Source: Rubrivivax gelatinosus IL144
Lineage (GTDB): Bacteria; Pseudomonadota; Gammaproteobacteria; Burkholderiales; Burkholderiaceae_C
Reading direction: 5' to 3'
NCBI RefSeq assembly: GCF_000284255.1
Contig: NC_017075.1
Location: forward strand, 3,038,001-3,102,000
DNA length: 64,000 bases
Made by a program: the position numbers and the translations under genes. Positions 49,849 to 57,813 of the stretch are shown here, in pieces (positions within the stretch are counted from its first letter, which is position 1; the number at the start of each line of letters is the position of its first letter). The notes under the pieces were generated by a model that had not been told where the DNA came from, did no database searches, and worked only from the letters and a program-made list of their open reading frames with translations.

Positions 49849-50991
49849 TCAGCGCACGACGGCGATCTGCTGGCGCGCGCCACCCTTGTAGGTGTAGAGC
49901 GTCAGGGCGCCGTTCTTGATGTCGCCCTTCTCGTCGAAGGAGATCGTGCCGGTCACGCCTTCGTAGCCGGTGGTCTTGGCCAGCACCGGCAGGTACTTGG
50001 CCGGGTCGGCCGAGCCGGCCTTGACCATCGCGTCGGCCATCACCATCGTGGCGTCGTAGACGTACGGGGCGTAGATCTGGACGTCGGCGTTGAACTTCTT
50101 CTTGAACGCGGTCTTGAACTGCTCGAGCTTGACCTTGCCCGGGCCGTCCACGCCACCGGCTTCGGCGCAGTAGACCTGGCTGTCGGCCATCGTGCCGGCG
50201 GCCAGCTTCGGCAGCTCGCTCGAGCAGATGCCGTCGCCGCCCATGAACTTGGCGTCGATGCCCAGCTGCTTCATCTGGCGCAGCATCGGGCCGGCCACGG
50301 CGTCCATGCCGCCGAAGAAGATCACGTCGGGCTTCTTGGACTTCAGGCCGGTCAGGATGGCGGTGAAGTCGGTCGCCTTGTCGTTCGTGAACTCGCGGCC
50401 GACGACGTTGCCGCCGGCAGCCTTGACGCCCTTGGCGAACTCTTCGGCGACGCCCTGGCCGTAGGCGGTGCGGTCGTCGATGACGGCGATGTTCTTGCCC
50501 TTGAGCGTGGTCACGGCGTACTTGCCGAGCGTGCCGCCCAGGTGAACGTCGTCGGCGACGACGCGGAACGCGGTCTTGTAGCCGTTACGCGTGTACTTGG
50601 GGTTGGTGGCCGACGGGCTGATTTGCGGAATGCCGGCGTCCGAATAGATCTTCGAGGCCGGAATCGTCGTGCCCGAGTTCAGGTGGCCGATGACGCCGTT
50701 GACCTTGCTGTCGACGAGCTTCTGCGCCGCGGCGGTGCCCTGCTTCGGATCGGCCGCATCGTCTTCGGCCAGCAGTTCCCACTTGACCTTCTTGCCGCCG
50801 ATCGTCACGCCCTTGGCGTTGAGCTCGTCGATGGCCATGCGGGCGCCGTTCTCGTTGTCCTTGCCCAGGTGCGCGATGCCACCGCTGGTCGGGCCGACGT
50901 GGCCGATCTTGACGACCACGTCCTGGGCGTACACCGCGCCGGTCATCAGGATGGCGGCCGCGCCGACGACCACATTGAGCTTGAATTGCAT
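49849..50991 (-). CDS. Branched-chain-type amino acid ABC transporter substrate-binding protein (second copy)
   Basis: The 380-residue protein has a signal peptide (ending 'TGAVYAQDV') and the LivJ/LivK periplasmic fold. It is colinear with the protein at 28160-29302, same length and most residues shared, including 'DDRTAYGQGV' and 'VLAKTTGYEGVTGTISFDE' near the end. This copy has no glycine riboswitch; its leader has only a good ribosome site (GGAGG). No permease or ATPase genes are adjacent. The ligand is unknown. Confidence 0.9.
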   Translation of the reverse strand: MQFKLNVVVGAAAILMTGAVYAQDVVVKIGHVGPTSGGIAHLGKDNENGARMAIDELNAKGVTIGGKKVKWELLAEDDAADPKQGTAAAQKLVDSKVNGVIGHLNSGTTIPASKIYSDAGIPQISPSATNPKYTRNGYKTAFRVVADDVHLGGTLGKYAVTTLKGKNIAVIDDRTAYGQGVAEEFAKGVKAAGGNVVGREFTNDKATDFTAILTGLKSKKPDVIFFGGMDAVAGPMLRQMKQLGIDAKFMGGDGICSSELPKLAAGTMADSQVYCAEAGGVDGPGKVKLEQFKTAFKKKFNADVQIYAPYVYDATMVMADAMVKAGSADPAKYLPVLAKTTGYEGVTGTISFDEKGDIKNGALTLYTYKGGARQQIAVVR

Positions 50992-51141
50992 ACTGGAGAG
51001 CCTCCGGTGAAGGTTGTCGAATGAATCGACAGTAAGGATGTAAGCGCTTTCAACAATACTCGAAAAGCGCCTGTCGCCGACTACGTGACAGCCCGCGGAC
51101 GACAAGCGGCGTTTCGGTCCCGCCACAACGCAACAGCCGTG

Positions 51142-51157
51142 CCCTGTGGAGACAGGG
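51142..51157 (-). terminator. Possible weak terminator after holC
   Basis: CCCTGT-CTCC-ACAGGG on the minus strand forms a 6-bp stem starting 8 bp past the holC stop, with no T-run. The remaining 50992-51141 sequence is the leader and promoter area of the binding-protein gene. Confidence 0.35.
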
Positions 51158-51164
51158 TAAATGC

Positions 51165-51599
51165 CTAGTTCTTCGCCGCCGAATGGTGCGTTGGCACCAT
51201 TCCATGCGCTTTCCAGGTGCGCCAACGCTCCCGCGCTGCACCGGCTTCGTCCGGCGTATCGCCGACGATCTCGATGACGCGCGAAAAACGTGCGGCCGAT
51301 GCCGGCACTTCGCCACCGAGGTTCAGGAGGATGTCCGGCGCATCGGCCGGGGGCTCGCCGTCGACGAGCCAGATGGGCGTGCGCGCGGCCTGCGCCGTCC
51401 CGGCGTTGGCCGCGCTCACGCGCAAGTGGGGCACGAAGTCGCGTTCGTCGAAGGTCCACAGCGCGCGGTCCAGCGCCACGAGCGTTGACGCGGGCGCGGT
51501 GACGACCACGCGCGCGCCCTGCCGGTAGGCCTTGCGCAGCATCCGGCACGCGAAGCCCAGGGGCTCGGCGATGCCGGTGTGGAAAACGACCTCGGACAC
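51165..51599 (-). CDS. holC: DNA polymerase III chi subunit
   Basis: The 144-residue protein starts at GTG and has 'EVVFHTGIAEPLGFACRMLR', 'LVALDRALWTFDERDFVPH' and 'PDILLNLGGEVP', the pattern of the chi subunit. Chi links the clamp loader (through psi) to single-stranded DNA-binding protein at the replication fork. It follows pepA by 14 bp, the same pairing as in many gamma- and betaproteobacteria. Confidence 0.9.
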   Translation of the reverse strand: MSEVVFHTGIAEPLGFACRMLRKAYRQGARVVVTAPASTLVALDRALWTFDERDFVPHLRVSAANAGTAQAARTPIWLVDGEPPADAPDILLNLGGEVPASAARFSRVIEIVGDTPDEAGAARERWRTWKAHGMVPTHHSAAKN

Positions 51600-51613
51600 G
51601 GCCCCGTGCCGGG

Positions 51614-53080
51614 TCAGCGCCCGGCGCGCTGCAGCAGGAAGTGCGTCAAGAGCGGCACCGGACGGCCGGTGGCGCCCTTGGCGGCGCCGGACTTCCAGGC
51701 CGTGCCGGCGATGTCCAGATGCGCCCAGCGCTGCTTGGCGGTGAAGCGCTTGAGGAACATCGCCGCCGTGATCGAGCCGCCGGCGCGCGGGCCGACGTTG
51801 CCCATGTCGGCGAAGTTGCTCTTCAGGCCTTCGTCGTACTCCTCGTCCAGCGGCAGGCGCCAGGCCGGGTCGGCCGCGGCCTCGCCGGCGGCCAGCAGCT
51901 CGGCGGCCAGCGCGTCGTCCGGGCTGAAGAGGCCCGAGCGGTGGTGGCCCAGCGCGATGACGCAGGCGCCGGTCAGCGTCGCGATGTCGACGATGGCCGC
52001 CGGCTTGAAGCGCTCGGCGTAGGTCAGCGCGTCGCACAGGATCAGCCGGCCCTCGGCGTCGGTGTTGAGGATCTCGATCGTCTGGCCCGACAGGCTCGTG
52101 ACGACATCGCCCGGCTTCACCGCGCGGCCGCTGGGCAGGTTCTCGCAGGCCGGCACGACGGCCACGACGTTGAGCTTCAGGCCCAGTTCGGCGACGGCGC
52201 GCATCGTGCCCAGCACGCTGGCGGCGCCGCCCATGTCGAACTTCATCTCGTCCATCTCGGCGCCCGGCTTCAGCGAGATGCCGCCGGAGTCGAAGGTGAT
52301 GCCCTTGCCGACCAGCACCACCGGCGCCTCGGTCTTGGCCGCGCCCTGCCAGCGCGCGACGATGAACTTCAGCGGCTCGTCGGAGCCCTGGGCGACGGCG
52401 AGGAAGGCGCCCATGCCCAGCTTCTCGACGTCCTTGCGCTCGAGCACCTCGACCTTCAGGCCGTGCTCCTTGCCCAGCGACTTGGCGGTCTGCGCCAGGT
52501 AGGTCGGCGTGCAGTGGTTGCCCGGGCGGTTGGCGCACTCGCGCGCCAGCTCGACGCCAGCGGCGACGGCACGGCCGATGCGCAGGCCTTCGTCGACCGC
52601 TTCGGCCTCGGCCTTGGCGCAGACCAGCGTCACCGACGCCAGCTTGGCCGCCGCCGGCGCGCTCGGCTTGGTCGCGCGGTAGAGGTACAGCGTCTCGGCG
52701 ACGGCGGCGACGACGGCTTCGCCGTGCGTGGCGTCCAGCGCCTCGAAGCCGACCGCGGCGATCGCCAGGTCCTTCGTGCCACCGTTCTTCAGCGCGGCGA
52801 CGCCCGCGGCCACGGCCTTGCGCAGCGCCTTGGCGCTGGCGGTCTCGCCGGCGGCGACGACGGCCAGGCGTGCGGCCTTCAGACCCTGCACGCGGTGGGC
52901 ATAGAACACATGGCCCGGCTTGAAGACAAAGTCACCGGCCTCGACAGCGCTCTCCAGCACCGCCGCGACGGCCTTGGGCAGCCCCGGCGGCAGCGACGCG
53001 CCAGCCAGCACGACCAACAGTGCATCGGCGCTCGTGGCGCCCCAGCCTGCCGTGCCCGCCACCTGCGTCTTGAAGTCCAT
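51614..53080 (-). CDS. pepA: Leucyl aminopeptidase
   Basis: The 488-residue M17 enzyme has the metal-binding 'VGKGITFDSGGISLKPG', 'MKFDMGGAASVLGTM' and 'NTDAEGRLILCDALTYA', with the catalytic Lys and Arg. It trims N-terminal residues from peptides in the cytoplasm; in E. coli the homologue also binds DNA. ATG 53080 follows GGGGG; an in-frame ATG at 53092 would leave no room for a ribosome site. It is divergent from lptF with only 27 bp between start codons. Confidence 0.95.
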   Translation of the reverse strand: MDFKTQVAGTAGWGATSADALLVVLAGASLPPGLPKAVAAVLESAVEAGDFVFKPGHVFYAHRVQGLKAARLAVVAAGETASAKALRKAVAAGVAALKNGGTKDLAIAAVGFEALDATHGEAVVAAVAETLYLYRATKPSAPAAAKLASVTLVCAKAEAEAVDEGLRIGRAVAAGVELARECANRPGNHCTPTYLAQTAKSLGKEHGLKVEVLERKDVEKLGMGAFLAVAQGSDEPLKFIVARWQGAAKTEAPVVLVGKGITFDSGGISLKPGAEMDEMKFDMGGAASVLGTMRAVAELGLKLNVVAVVPACENLPSGRAVKPGDVVTSLSGQTIEILNTDAEGRLILCDALTYAERFKPAAIVDIATLTGACVIALGHHRSGLFSPDDALAAELLAAGEAAADPAWRLPLDEEYDEGLKSNFADMGNVGPRAGGSITAAMFLKRFTAKQRWAHLDIAGTAWKSGAAKGATGRPVPLLTHFLLQRAGR

Positions 53081-53107
53081 AATTACCCCCATTCAGAAGA
53101 GCCGAAG

Positions 53108-54202
53108 ATGTTATTCGATTCAACAGTGCGCCGCGAACTCGCGCGGACCTTCGGCGCCACGCTCGTCGTGATCCTGACCATCGTGCTGACGATGTTCCTG
53201 ATCCGCACGATCGGCCAGGCGGCCAGCGGCGTGGTCGCGCCGCAGGACGTCGTGCTGCTGCTGGGCTACGTCGCGCTCGGGCATCTGCCGACGATGCTGA
53301 CGCTGTCGCTGTTCGTCGCCATCGTCATCACGCTGGGCCGGATGTACCGCGACAGCGAGATGGTGATCTGGTTCGCCAGCGGCGTCGGCCTGGCGCGCTT
53401 CGTGCGCCCGGTGCTGCGCACCAGCTGGCCGGTGCTGCTGGTCATCGCCGCGCTGCTGCTCTTCGTCTGGCCCTGGGGCAACCGCAACAGCCTGGAGCTG
53501 CGCCAGCGCTACGAGCAGCGCTCGGACCTGTCGCGCGTGACGCCCGGCGTCTTCCAGACCTCCAGCGACGGCAGCCGCGTGTTCTTCATCGAGCGCGACA
53601 CGCGCGAAGGCGGCGACGCGCGCAACGTCTTCATCGTCGCCCAGACCGGCGAGAACGAGATCGTCACCTCGGCGCGCAGCGGCCACCTGGAGACCCAGGG
53701 CGACGACCGCTTCCTGGTGCTCGAACGCGGCCAGCGCAACGACGTCGACCTGAAGACCGGCGAGAAGGCGCTCTCCAGCTTCGAGACCTACCGCGTGCTC
53801 GCCGATGAGAAGCAGGCGCGCGACGCCACGCGCCAGCCGCCCAAGGCGATGAACACGCTGGACCTGCTGGAAGACCCGTCGCAGGCCAACCAGGGCGAAC
53901 TAGCCTGGCGTTTCGGCCTGCTGACCGGCGCCGGCAACATGCTGCTGCTGGGCATCGGCCTGGCGGCGGCCAACCCGCGCCGGGCCAGCAACTGGAACCT
54001 GCTGCTGGCGCTGATGGGCTTCGTCGTCTACTTCAACCTGATCAACCTGTCGCAGGCCTGGGTGGCCAGCGGCCGCCTGAGCATGGGCGCGGCGCTGGTG
54101 GCGGTGCACGGCACGGCCTTCGCCGTCGCGCTGGCGCTGCTGTGGTGGCGCGACCATGCCGCCGTCGTGTCCTGGGGCCGCCGCCGGGGAGCGCGTGCAT
54201 GA
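53108..54202 (+). CDS. lptF: LPS export permease LptF
   Basis: The 364-residue YjgP/YjgQ-family protein has three N-terminal membrane helices, a periplasmic beta-jellyroll (~120-260, 'VTPGVFQTSSDGSRVFFIER') and three C-terminal helices. With LptG and the LptB ATPase it extracts lipopolysaccharide from the inner membrane and passes it to LptC/LptA. Its stop overlaps the lptG start as ATGA. Confidence 0.94.
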   Translation: MLFDSTVRRELARTFGATLVVILTIVLTMFLIRTIGQAASGVVAPQDVVLLLGYVALGHLPTMLTLSLFVAIVITLGRMYRDSEMVIWFASGVGLARFVRPVLRTSWPVLLVIAALLLFVWPWGNRNSLELRQRYEQRSDLSRVTPGVFQTSSDGSRVFFIERDTREGGDARNVFIVAQTGENEIVTSARSGHLETQGDDRFLVLERGQRNDVDLKTGEKALSSFETYRVLADEKQARDATRQPPKAMNTLDLLEDPSQANQGELAWRFGLLTGAGNMLLLGIGLAAANPRRASNWNLLLALMGFVVYFNLINLSQAWVASGRLSMGAALVAVHGTAFAVALALLWWRDHAAVVSWGRRRGARA

Positions 54203-55317
54203 AGACCGTCCGCCGCCTGCTCTACCGCGACATCGTCGCCTCGGTCGTCTTCGTCGCGCTGGCCTTCCTGTCGCTGTTCTTCTTCATCGATCTGGTCGAG
54301 AAGATGGACGGCGTCGGCCGCGCCGGGCGCACGACCAGCGTCGCCGTGATCTCGGCGCTGCTCGAGCTGCCCGGGCACTTCTACGAGCTGATGCCGATCG
54401 CGGTGCTGATCGGCACGATCTACTCGCTGGCGCGGCTGGCACAGTCCTCGGAGTTCACGATCCTGCGCACCGGCGGCCTGGGCCCGGGACGCGCGCTGTC
54501 GCTGCTGGCCGTGCTGGGCGTGATCTTCGCCGCGGTGACCTTCGTCGTCGGCGACTACGTCGTGCCGGTGGCCGAACGCAAGGCCGTGGCGGTGAAGACG
54601 CTGGCCGCCGGCGGCATGCGCGTCGGCGGGCGCACCGGCGCCTGGCTGAAGGAGAAGCGCATGACGCCCGAAGGCGAGCACAGCTTCTCGGTCAACCTCG
54701 CCGGCACGACGCGCAACGGCCATTTGCGCGGCATCCGCATCTTCGAGTTCGACGCCGACGGCCGGCTGTCGGTGCGCATCAGCGCGGCCACCGGCACCGT
54801 CGCCTCCGACGGCACCTGGACGCTGGTCGACGCCGAGGTCGTGCGCTGGCCCGACGCCGCCAAGCGCTTGCCCGACGCCCGCATCGACGAGCAGCACGTG
54901 CCCAAGCTGCTGTGGACGAGCACGCTGACGCCGGACGTCGTCGCCGCCGCGGTGCTGCCGCAGGACTCGATGACCACCGCCGAGCTGTGGCGCTACAGCG
55001 CCCACCTGTCCGACCAGGCGCAGGCGACGCAGAGCTACGAGATCCTGTTCTGGAAGAAGGCGCTGTACCCGCTGGCCTGCCTGGTGATGATGGCGCTGGC
55101 CCTGCCCTTCGCCTACCTGCACGCGCGCGCCGGCAGCGTCAGCCTGAAGGTCTTCGGCGGCATCATGCTGGGCATCAGCTTCGTGCTGCTCAACAACCTC
55201 GCCGGCCACGTCGGCCTGCTGCGCAACTGGACACCGTGGATCGCCGCGGCCACACCCAGCCTGCTGTTCCTGCTGATGTCGCTGGGCGCCTTCGCCTGGC
55301 TGGTGCGCTACCGATGA
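54199..55317 (+). CDS. lptG: LPS export permease LptG
   Basis: The 372-residue partner of LptF has the same layout: 'LYRDIVASVVFVALAFLSLF', 'PGHFYELMPIAVLIGTIYSL', 'LARLAQSSEFTILRTGGLG' and three C-terminal helices. Together they form the inner-membrane core of the LPS transporter. The next gene, cbiX, starts within the stop codon region (4-bp overlap). Confidence 0.94.
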   Translation: MKTVRRLLYRDIVASVVFVALAFLSLFFFIDLVEKMDGVGRAGRTTSVAVISALLELPGHFYELMPIAVLIGTIYSLARLAQSSEFTILRTGGLGPGRALSLLAVLGVIFAAVTFVVGDYVVPVAERKAVAVKTLAAGGMRVGGRTGAWLKEKRMTPEGEHSFSVNLAGTTRNGHLRGIRIFEFDADGRLSVRISAATGTVASDGTWTLVDAEVVRWPDAAKRLPDARIDEQHVPKLLWTSTLTPDVVAAAVLPQDSMTTAELWRYSAHLSDQAQATQSYEILFWKKALYPLACLVMMALALPFAYLHARAGSVSLKVFGGIMLGISFVLLNNLAGHVGLLRNWTPWIAAATPSLLFLLMSLGAFAWLVRYR

Positions 55318-55685
55318 GTCACGGCCTGATCCTCTTCGCCCACGGCGCGCGCGACCCGCGCTGGGCCGAGCCTTTCGAGGCCGTCGCCGCCCAGGTGCGC
55401 GCCGCGCGGCCGGGCGTCGCCGTGCGCCTGGCCTTCCTGGAGTTCATGACGCCCGACCTGGCCAGCGCCGGCGACGAGCTGGCCGCCGCCGGCTGCACCG
55501 AGATCGCCGTCGTGCCGCTGTTCCTGGGCGCCGGCGGCCACGTGCGCCGCGACGTGCCGGGGCTGCTGGACCAGCTGGCCGCACGCCACCCGGGCACGCG
55601 CTTCGTGCTGCAGCCGGCCGTCGGCGCGGCGCCCGAGGTCGTGGCCGCGATGGCCGCCGCCGCCGTGCGTGCGCTCGGCACCTGA
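55314..55685 (+). CDS. cbiX: Small sirohydrochlorin chelatase (CbiX-like)
   Basis: The 123-residue protein has 'GLILFAHGARDPRWAEPFE' at the N-terminus and 'VPLFLGAGGHVRRDVPGLL', the metal-binding histidines of single-domain CbiX/SirB chelatases. It would insert iron (sirohaem) or cobalt (B12) into sirohydrochlorin. It overlaps lptG by 4 bp and lies just before cysB, which favours sirohaem for sulfite reductase. Confidence 0.85.
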   Translation: MSHGLILFAHGARDPRWAEPFEAVAAQVRAARPGVAVRLAFLEFMTPDLASAGDELAAAGCTEIAVVPLFLGAGGHVRRDVPGLLDQLAARHPGTRFVLQPAVGAAPEVVAAMAAAAVRALGT

Positions 55686-55701
55686 CCCCCACGAGGCCCG
55701 G

Positions 55702-56646
55702 ATGAACCTGCACCAGTTCCGATTCGTCCAGGAGGCGGTGCGCCGCAACCTGAACCTCACCGAGACCGCCAAGGCGCTGTTCACCTCGCAGCCCGGGATC
55801 AGCAAGGCGATCCTCGAGCTCGAGGAGGAGCTCGGCGTCGACATCTTCGCCCGCCACGGCAAACGCCTGCGCCGCGTCACCGAACCGGGGCAGGAGGTGC
55901 TGAAGTCGATCGAGATCATCATGCGCGAGGTCGCCAACCTGAAGCGCATCGGCGAGCAGTTCTCCAAGCAGGACGCGGGCACGCTGTCGATCGCGACGAC
56001 GCACACCCAGGCGCGCTACTTCCTGCCCGGGCCGATCGCCCAGCTGCGCAAGCGTTTCCCGAAGGTGCAGGTCGTGCTGCACCAGGGCATGCCCGAGCAG
56101 GTCGCACGCATGCTGCTCGACGACGTCGCCGAGGTCGGCCTGGCCACCGAGGCGCTGGCGCATTACGAGGATCTCGTCACCCTGCCCTGCTACGAATGGC
56201 AGCACGTGATGGTGGTGCCGCCCGAGCATCCGCTGGCGACGGTGGAACGCATCACGCTGGAACAGCTGGCCGCCGAGCCGCTGGTGCTCTACCACGCCAC
56301 CGTCTCCGGCCGCACGCGCATCGACCAGGCCTTCGCTCGCGCCCGGCTGAAGCCGGTGCTGGCGCTCGAGGCGATCGACTCGGACGTCATCAAGACCTAC
56401 GTGCGCCTGGGGATGGGCGTGGGCATCGTCGCCGAGACCGCGGTGCGCGACGACCCGCCCGACTCGGGCCTGGTCGCGCGCCCGGTGGGCCAGCTCTTCG
56501 GCAGCAACGTCACGCGCGTCGCCTTCAAGCGCGGCGCCTATCTGCGCCACTTCGTCTACGCCTTCGCCGAACAGCTGTCCGATCGCCTGTCGGCGTCGCT
56601 GGTGCAGCGCGCGATGGCCGGCGAAGGCTCCGACTACAACCTCTGA
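55702..56646 (+). CDS. cysB: CysB-family LysR regulator
   Basis: The 314-residue protein has an N-terminal helix-turn-helix ('NLNLTETAKALFTSQPGISK') and a CysB-type ligand domain: 'TTHTQARYFLPGPIAQLRKR' and 'VGIVAETAV'. CysB proteins activate sulfate assimilation genes in response to N-acetylserine and sulfur starvation. Neighbouring cbiX (sirohaem) and a methionine-type aminotransferase agree with a sulfur role. The downstream gene overlaps its stop by one base. Confidence 0.92.
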   Translation: MNLHQFRFVQEAVRRNLNLTETAKALFTSQPGISKAILELEEELGVDIFARHGKRLRRVTEPGQEVLKSIEIIMREVANLKRIGEQFSKQDAGTLSIATTHTQARYFLPGPIAQLRKRFPKVQVVLHQGMPEQVARMLLDDVAEVGLATEALAHYEDLVTLPCYEWQHVMVVPPEHPLATVERITLEQLAAEPLVLYHATVSGRTRIDQAFARARLKPVLALEAIDSDVIKTYVRLGMGVGIVAETAVRDDPPDSGLVARPVGQLFGSNVTRVAFKRGAYLRHFVYAFAEQLSDRLSASLVQRAMAGEGSDYNL

Positions 56647-57806
56647 TGAACGAACCCCGCACCCCGTCGCTGCCCAGCCGGCTGCCGAAGGTCGGCACGA
56701 CGATCTTCACCGTGATGTCGGCCCTGGCCGCCGAGTGCGGCGCCGTCAACCTCGGCCAGGGCTTCCCCGACTTCGACTGCGACCCGGCCCTGCTCGACCG
56801 CGTCAACGACGCGATGCGCGAGGGTCTGAACCAGTACCCGCCGATGGCCGGCGTGCCGGCACTGCGCCAGGCGGTGGCGGCCAAGATCGCGGCGCTGTAC
56901 GGCCGCAGCTACGACCCCGAGCGCGAGATCACCGTCACCGCCGGCGCGACCCAGGCCATCCTCACCGCGGTGCTGGCCTGCGTGCACCCGGGCGACGAGG
57001 TCATCGTGCTCGAGCCCTGCTACGACAGCTACGCGCCGAACATCGAACTCGCCGGCGGCCGCGTCGTGCGCGTGCCGCTGACCCCGGGCAGCTTCCGCCC
57101 CGACTTCGAGCGCATCGCCGCGGCCATCGGGCCGCGCACCCGCGCGATCATCGTCAACACGCCGCACAACCCGGCGGCGGTCGTCTGGACCCGCGCCGAG
57201 ATGCAGCGCCTGGCCGAGATCCTCGCGCCCACCGACGTGCTGCTGATCGCCGACGAGGTCTACGAGCACATGGTGTTCGACGGCGCCGAGCACGTCAGCG
57301 CCTCGGCTATCCCCGAACTGGCCGCGCGCGCCTTCGTCGTCTCCAGCTTCGGCAAGACGTTTCACGTCACCGGCTGGAAGGTCGGCACGGTGGCGGCGCC
57401 GGCGGCGCTGACGGCCGAGTTCCGCAAGGTGCACCAGTTCAACGTCTTCACGGTCAACACGCCGATGCAGCACGCGCTGGCGCGTTACCTCGCCGACCCC
57501 GCGCCCTACCTCGGCCTGGCGGCCTTCTACCAGCGCAAGCGCGACCTGTTCCGCGCCGGGCTGGCCGCGAGCCGGCTGAAGCTGCTGCCCTGCGAAGGCA
57601 GCTACTTCCAGAGCGTCGACTACTCGGCGGTCTCGGACCTGCCCGAAGCCGAGTTCTGCCAGTGGCTGACGCGCGAGATCGGCGTCGCCGCGATCCCGAT
57701 CTCGGCCTTCTACGACGGCGGCTTCGAGCAGCGTTTCGCGCGGCTGTGTTTCGCCAAGCGCGACGAGACGCTCGAGCGCGCGCTGGAGCGCCTGGCCAGA
57801 CTCTGA
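56646..57806 (+). CDS. Methionine aminotransferase-like PLP enzyme (YbdL type)
   Basis: The 386-residue fold-type I aminotransferase has 'NLGQGFPDFDCDP', 'GLNQYPPMAGVPALRQAVA', 'NTPHNPAAVVWT' and the PLP Lys in 'SSFGKTFHVTGWKVG'. 'GLNQYPPMAG' and overall similarity place it with YbdL, which transaminates methionine and some aromatic amino acids. It overlaps the cysB stop by one base, so it is probably part of the same transcript and may belong to sulfur amino acid salvage. Confidence 0.86.
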   Translation: MNEPRTPSLPSRLPKVGTTIFTVMSALAAECGAVNLGQGFPDFDCDPALLDRVNDAMREGLNQYPPMAGVPALRQAVAAKIAALYGRSYDPEREITVTAGATQAILTAVLACVHPGDEVIVLEPCYDSYAPNIELAGGRVVRVPLTPGSFRPDFERIAAAIGPRTRAIIVNTPHNPAAVVWTRAEMQRLAEILAPTDVLLIADEVYEHMVFDGAEHVSASAIPELAARAFVVSSFGKTFHVTGWKVGTVAAPAALTAEFRKVHQFNVFTVNTPMQHALARYLADPAPYLGLAAFYQRKRDLFRAGLAASRLKLLPCEGSYFQSVDYSAVSDLPEAEFCQWLTREIGVAAIPISAFYDGGFEQRFARLCFAKRDETLERALERLARL

Positions 57807-57813
57807 AGGACGC

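Noticed and set aside
50992..51164. Possible second glycine riboswitch before the second binding-protein gene
   Set aside because: I looked for the paired aptamer blocks seen at 29361-29556; none are present, only a ribosome site and a likely promoter.
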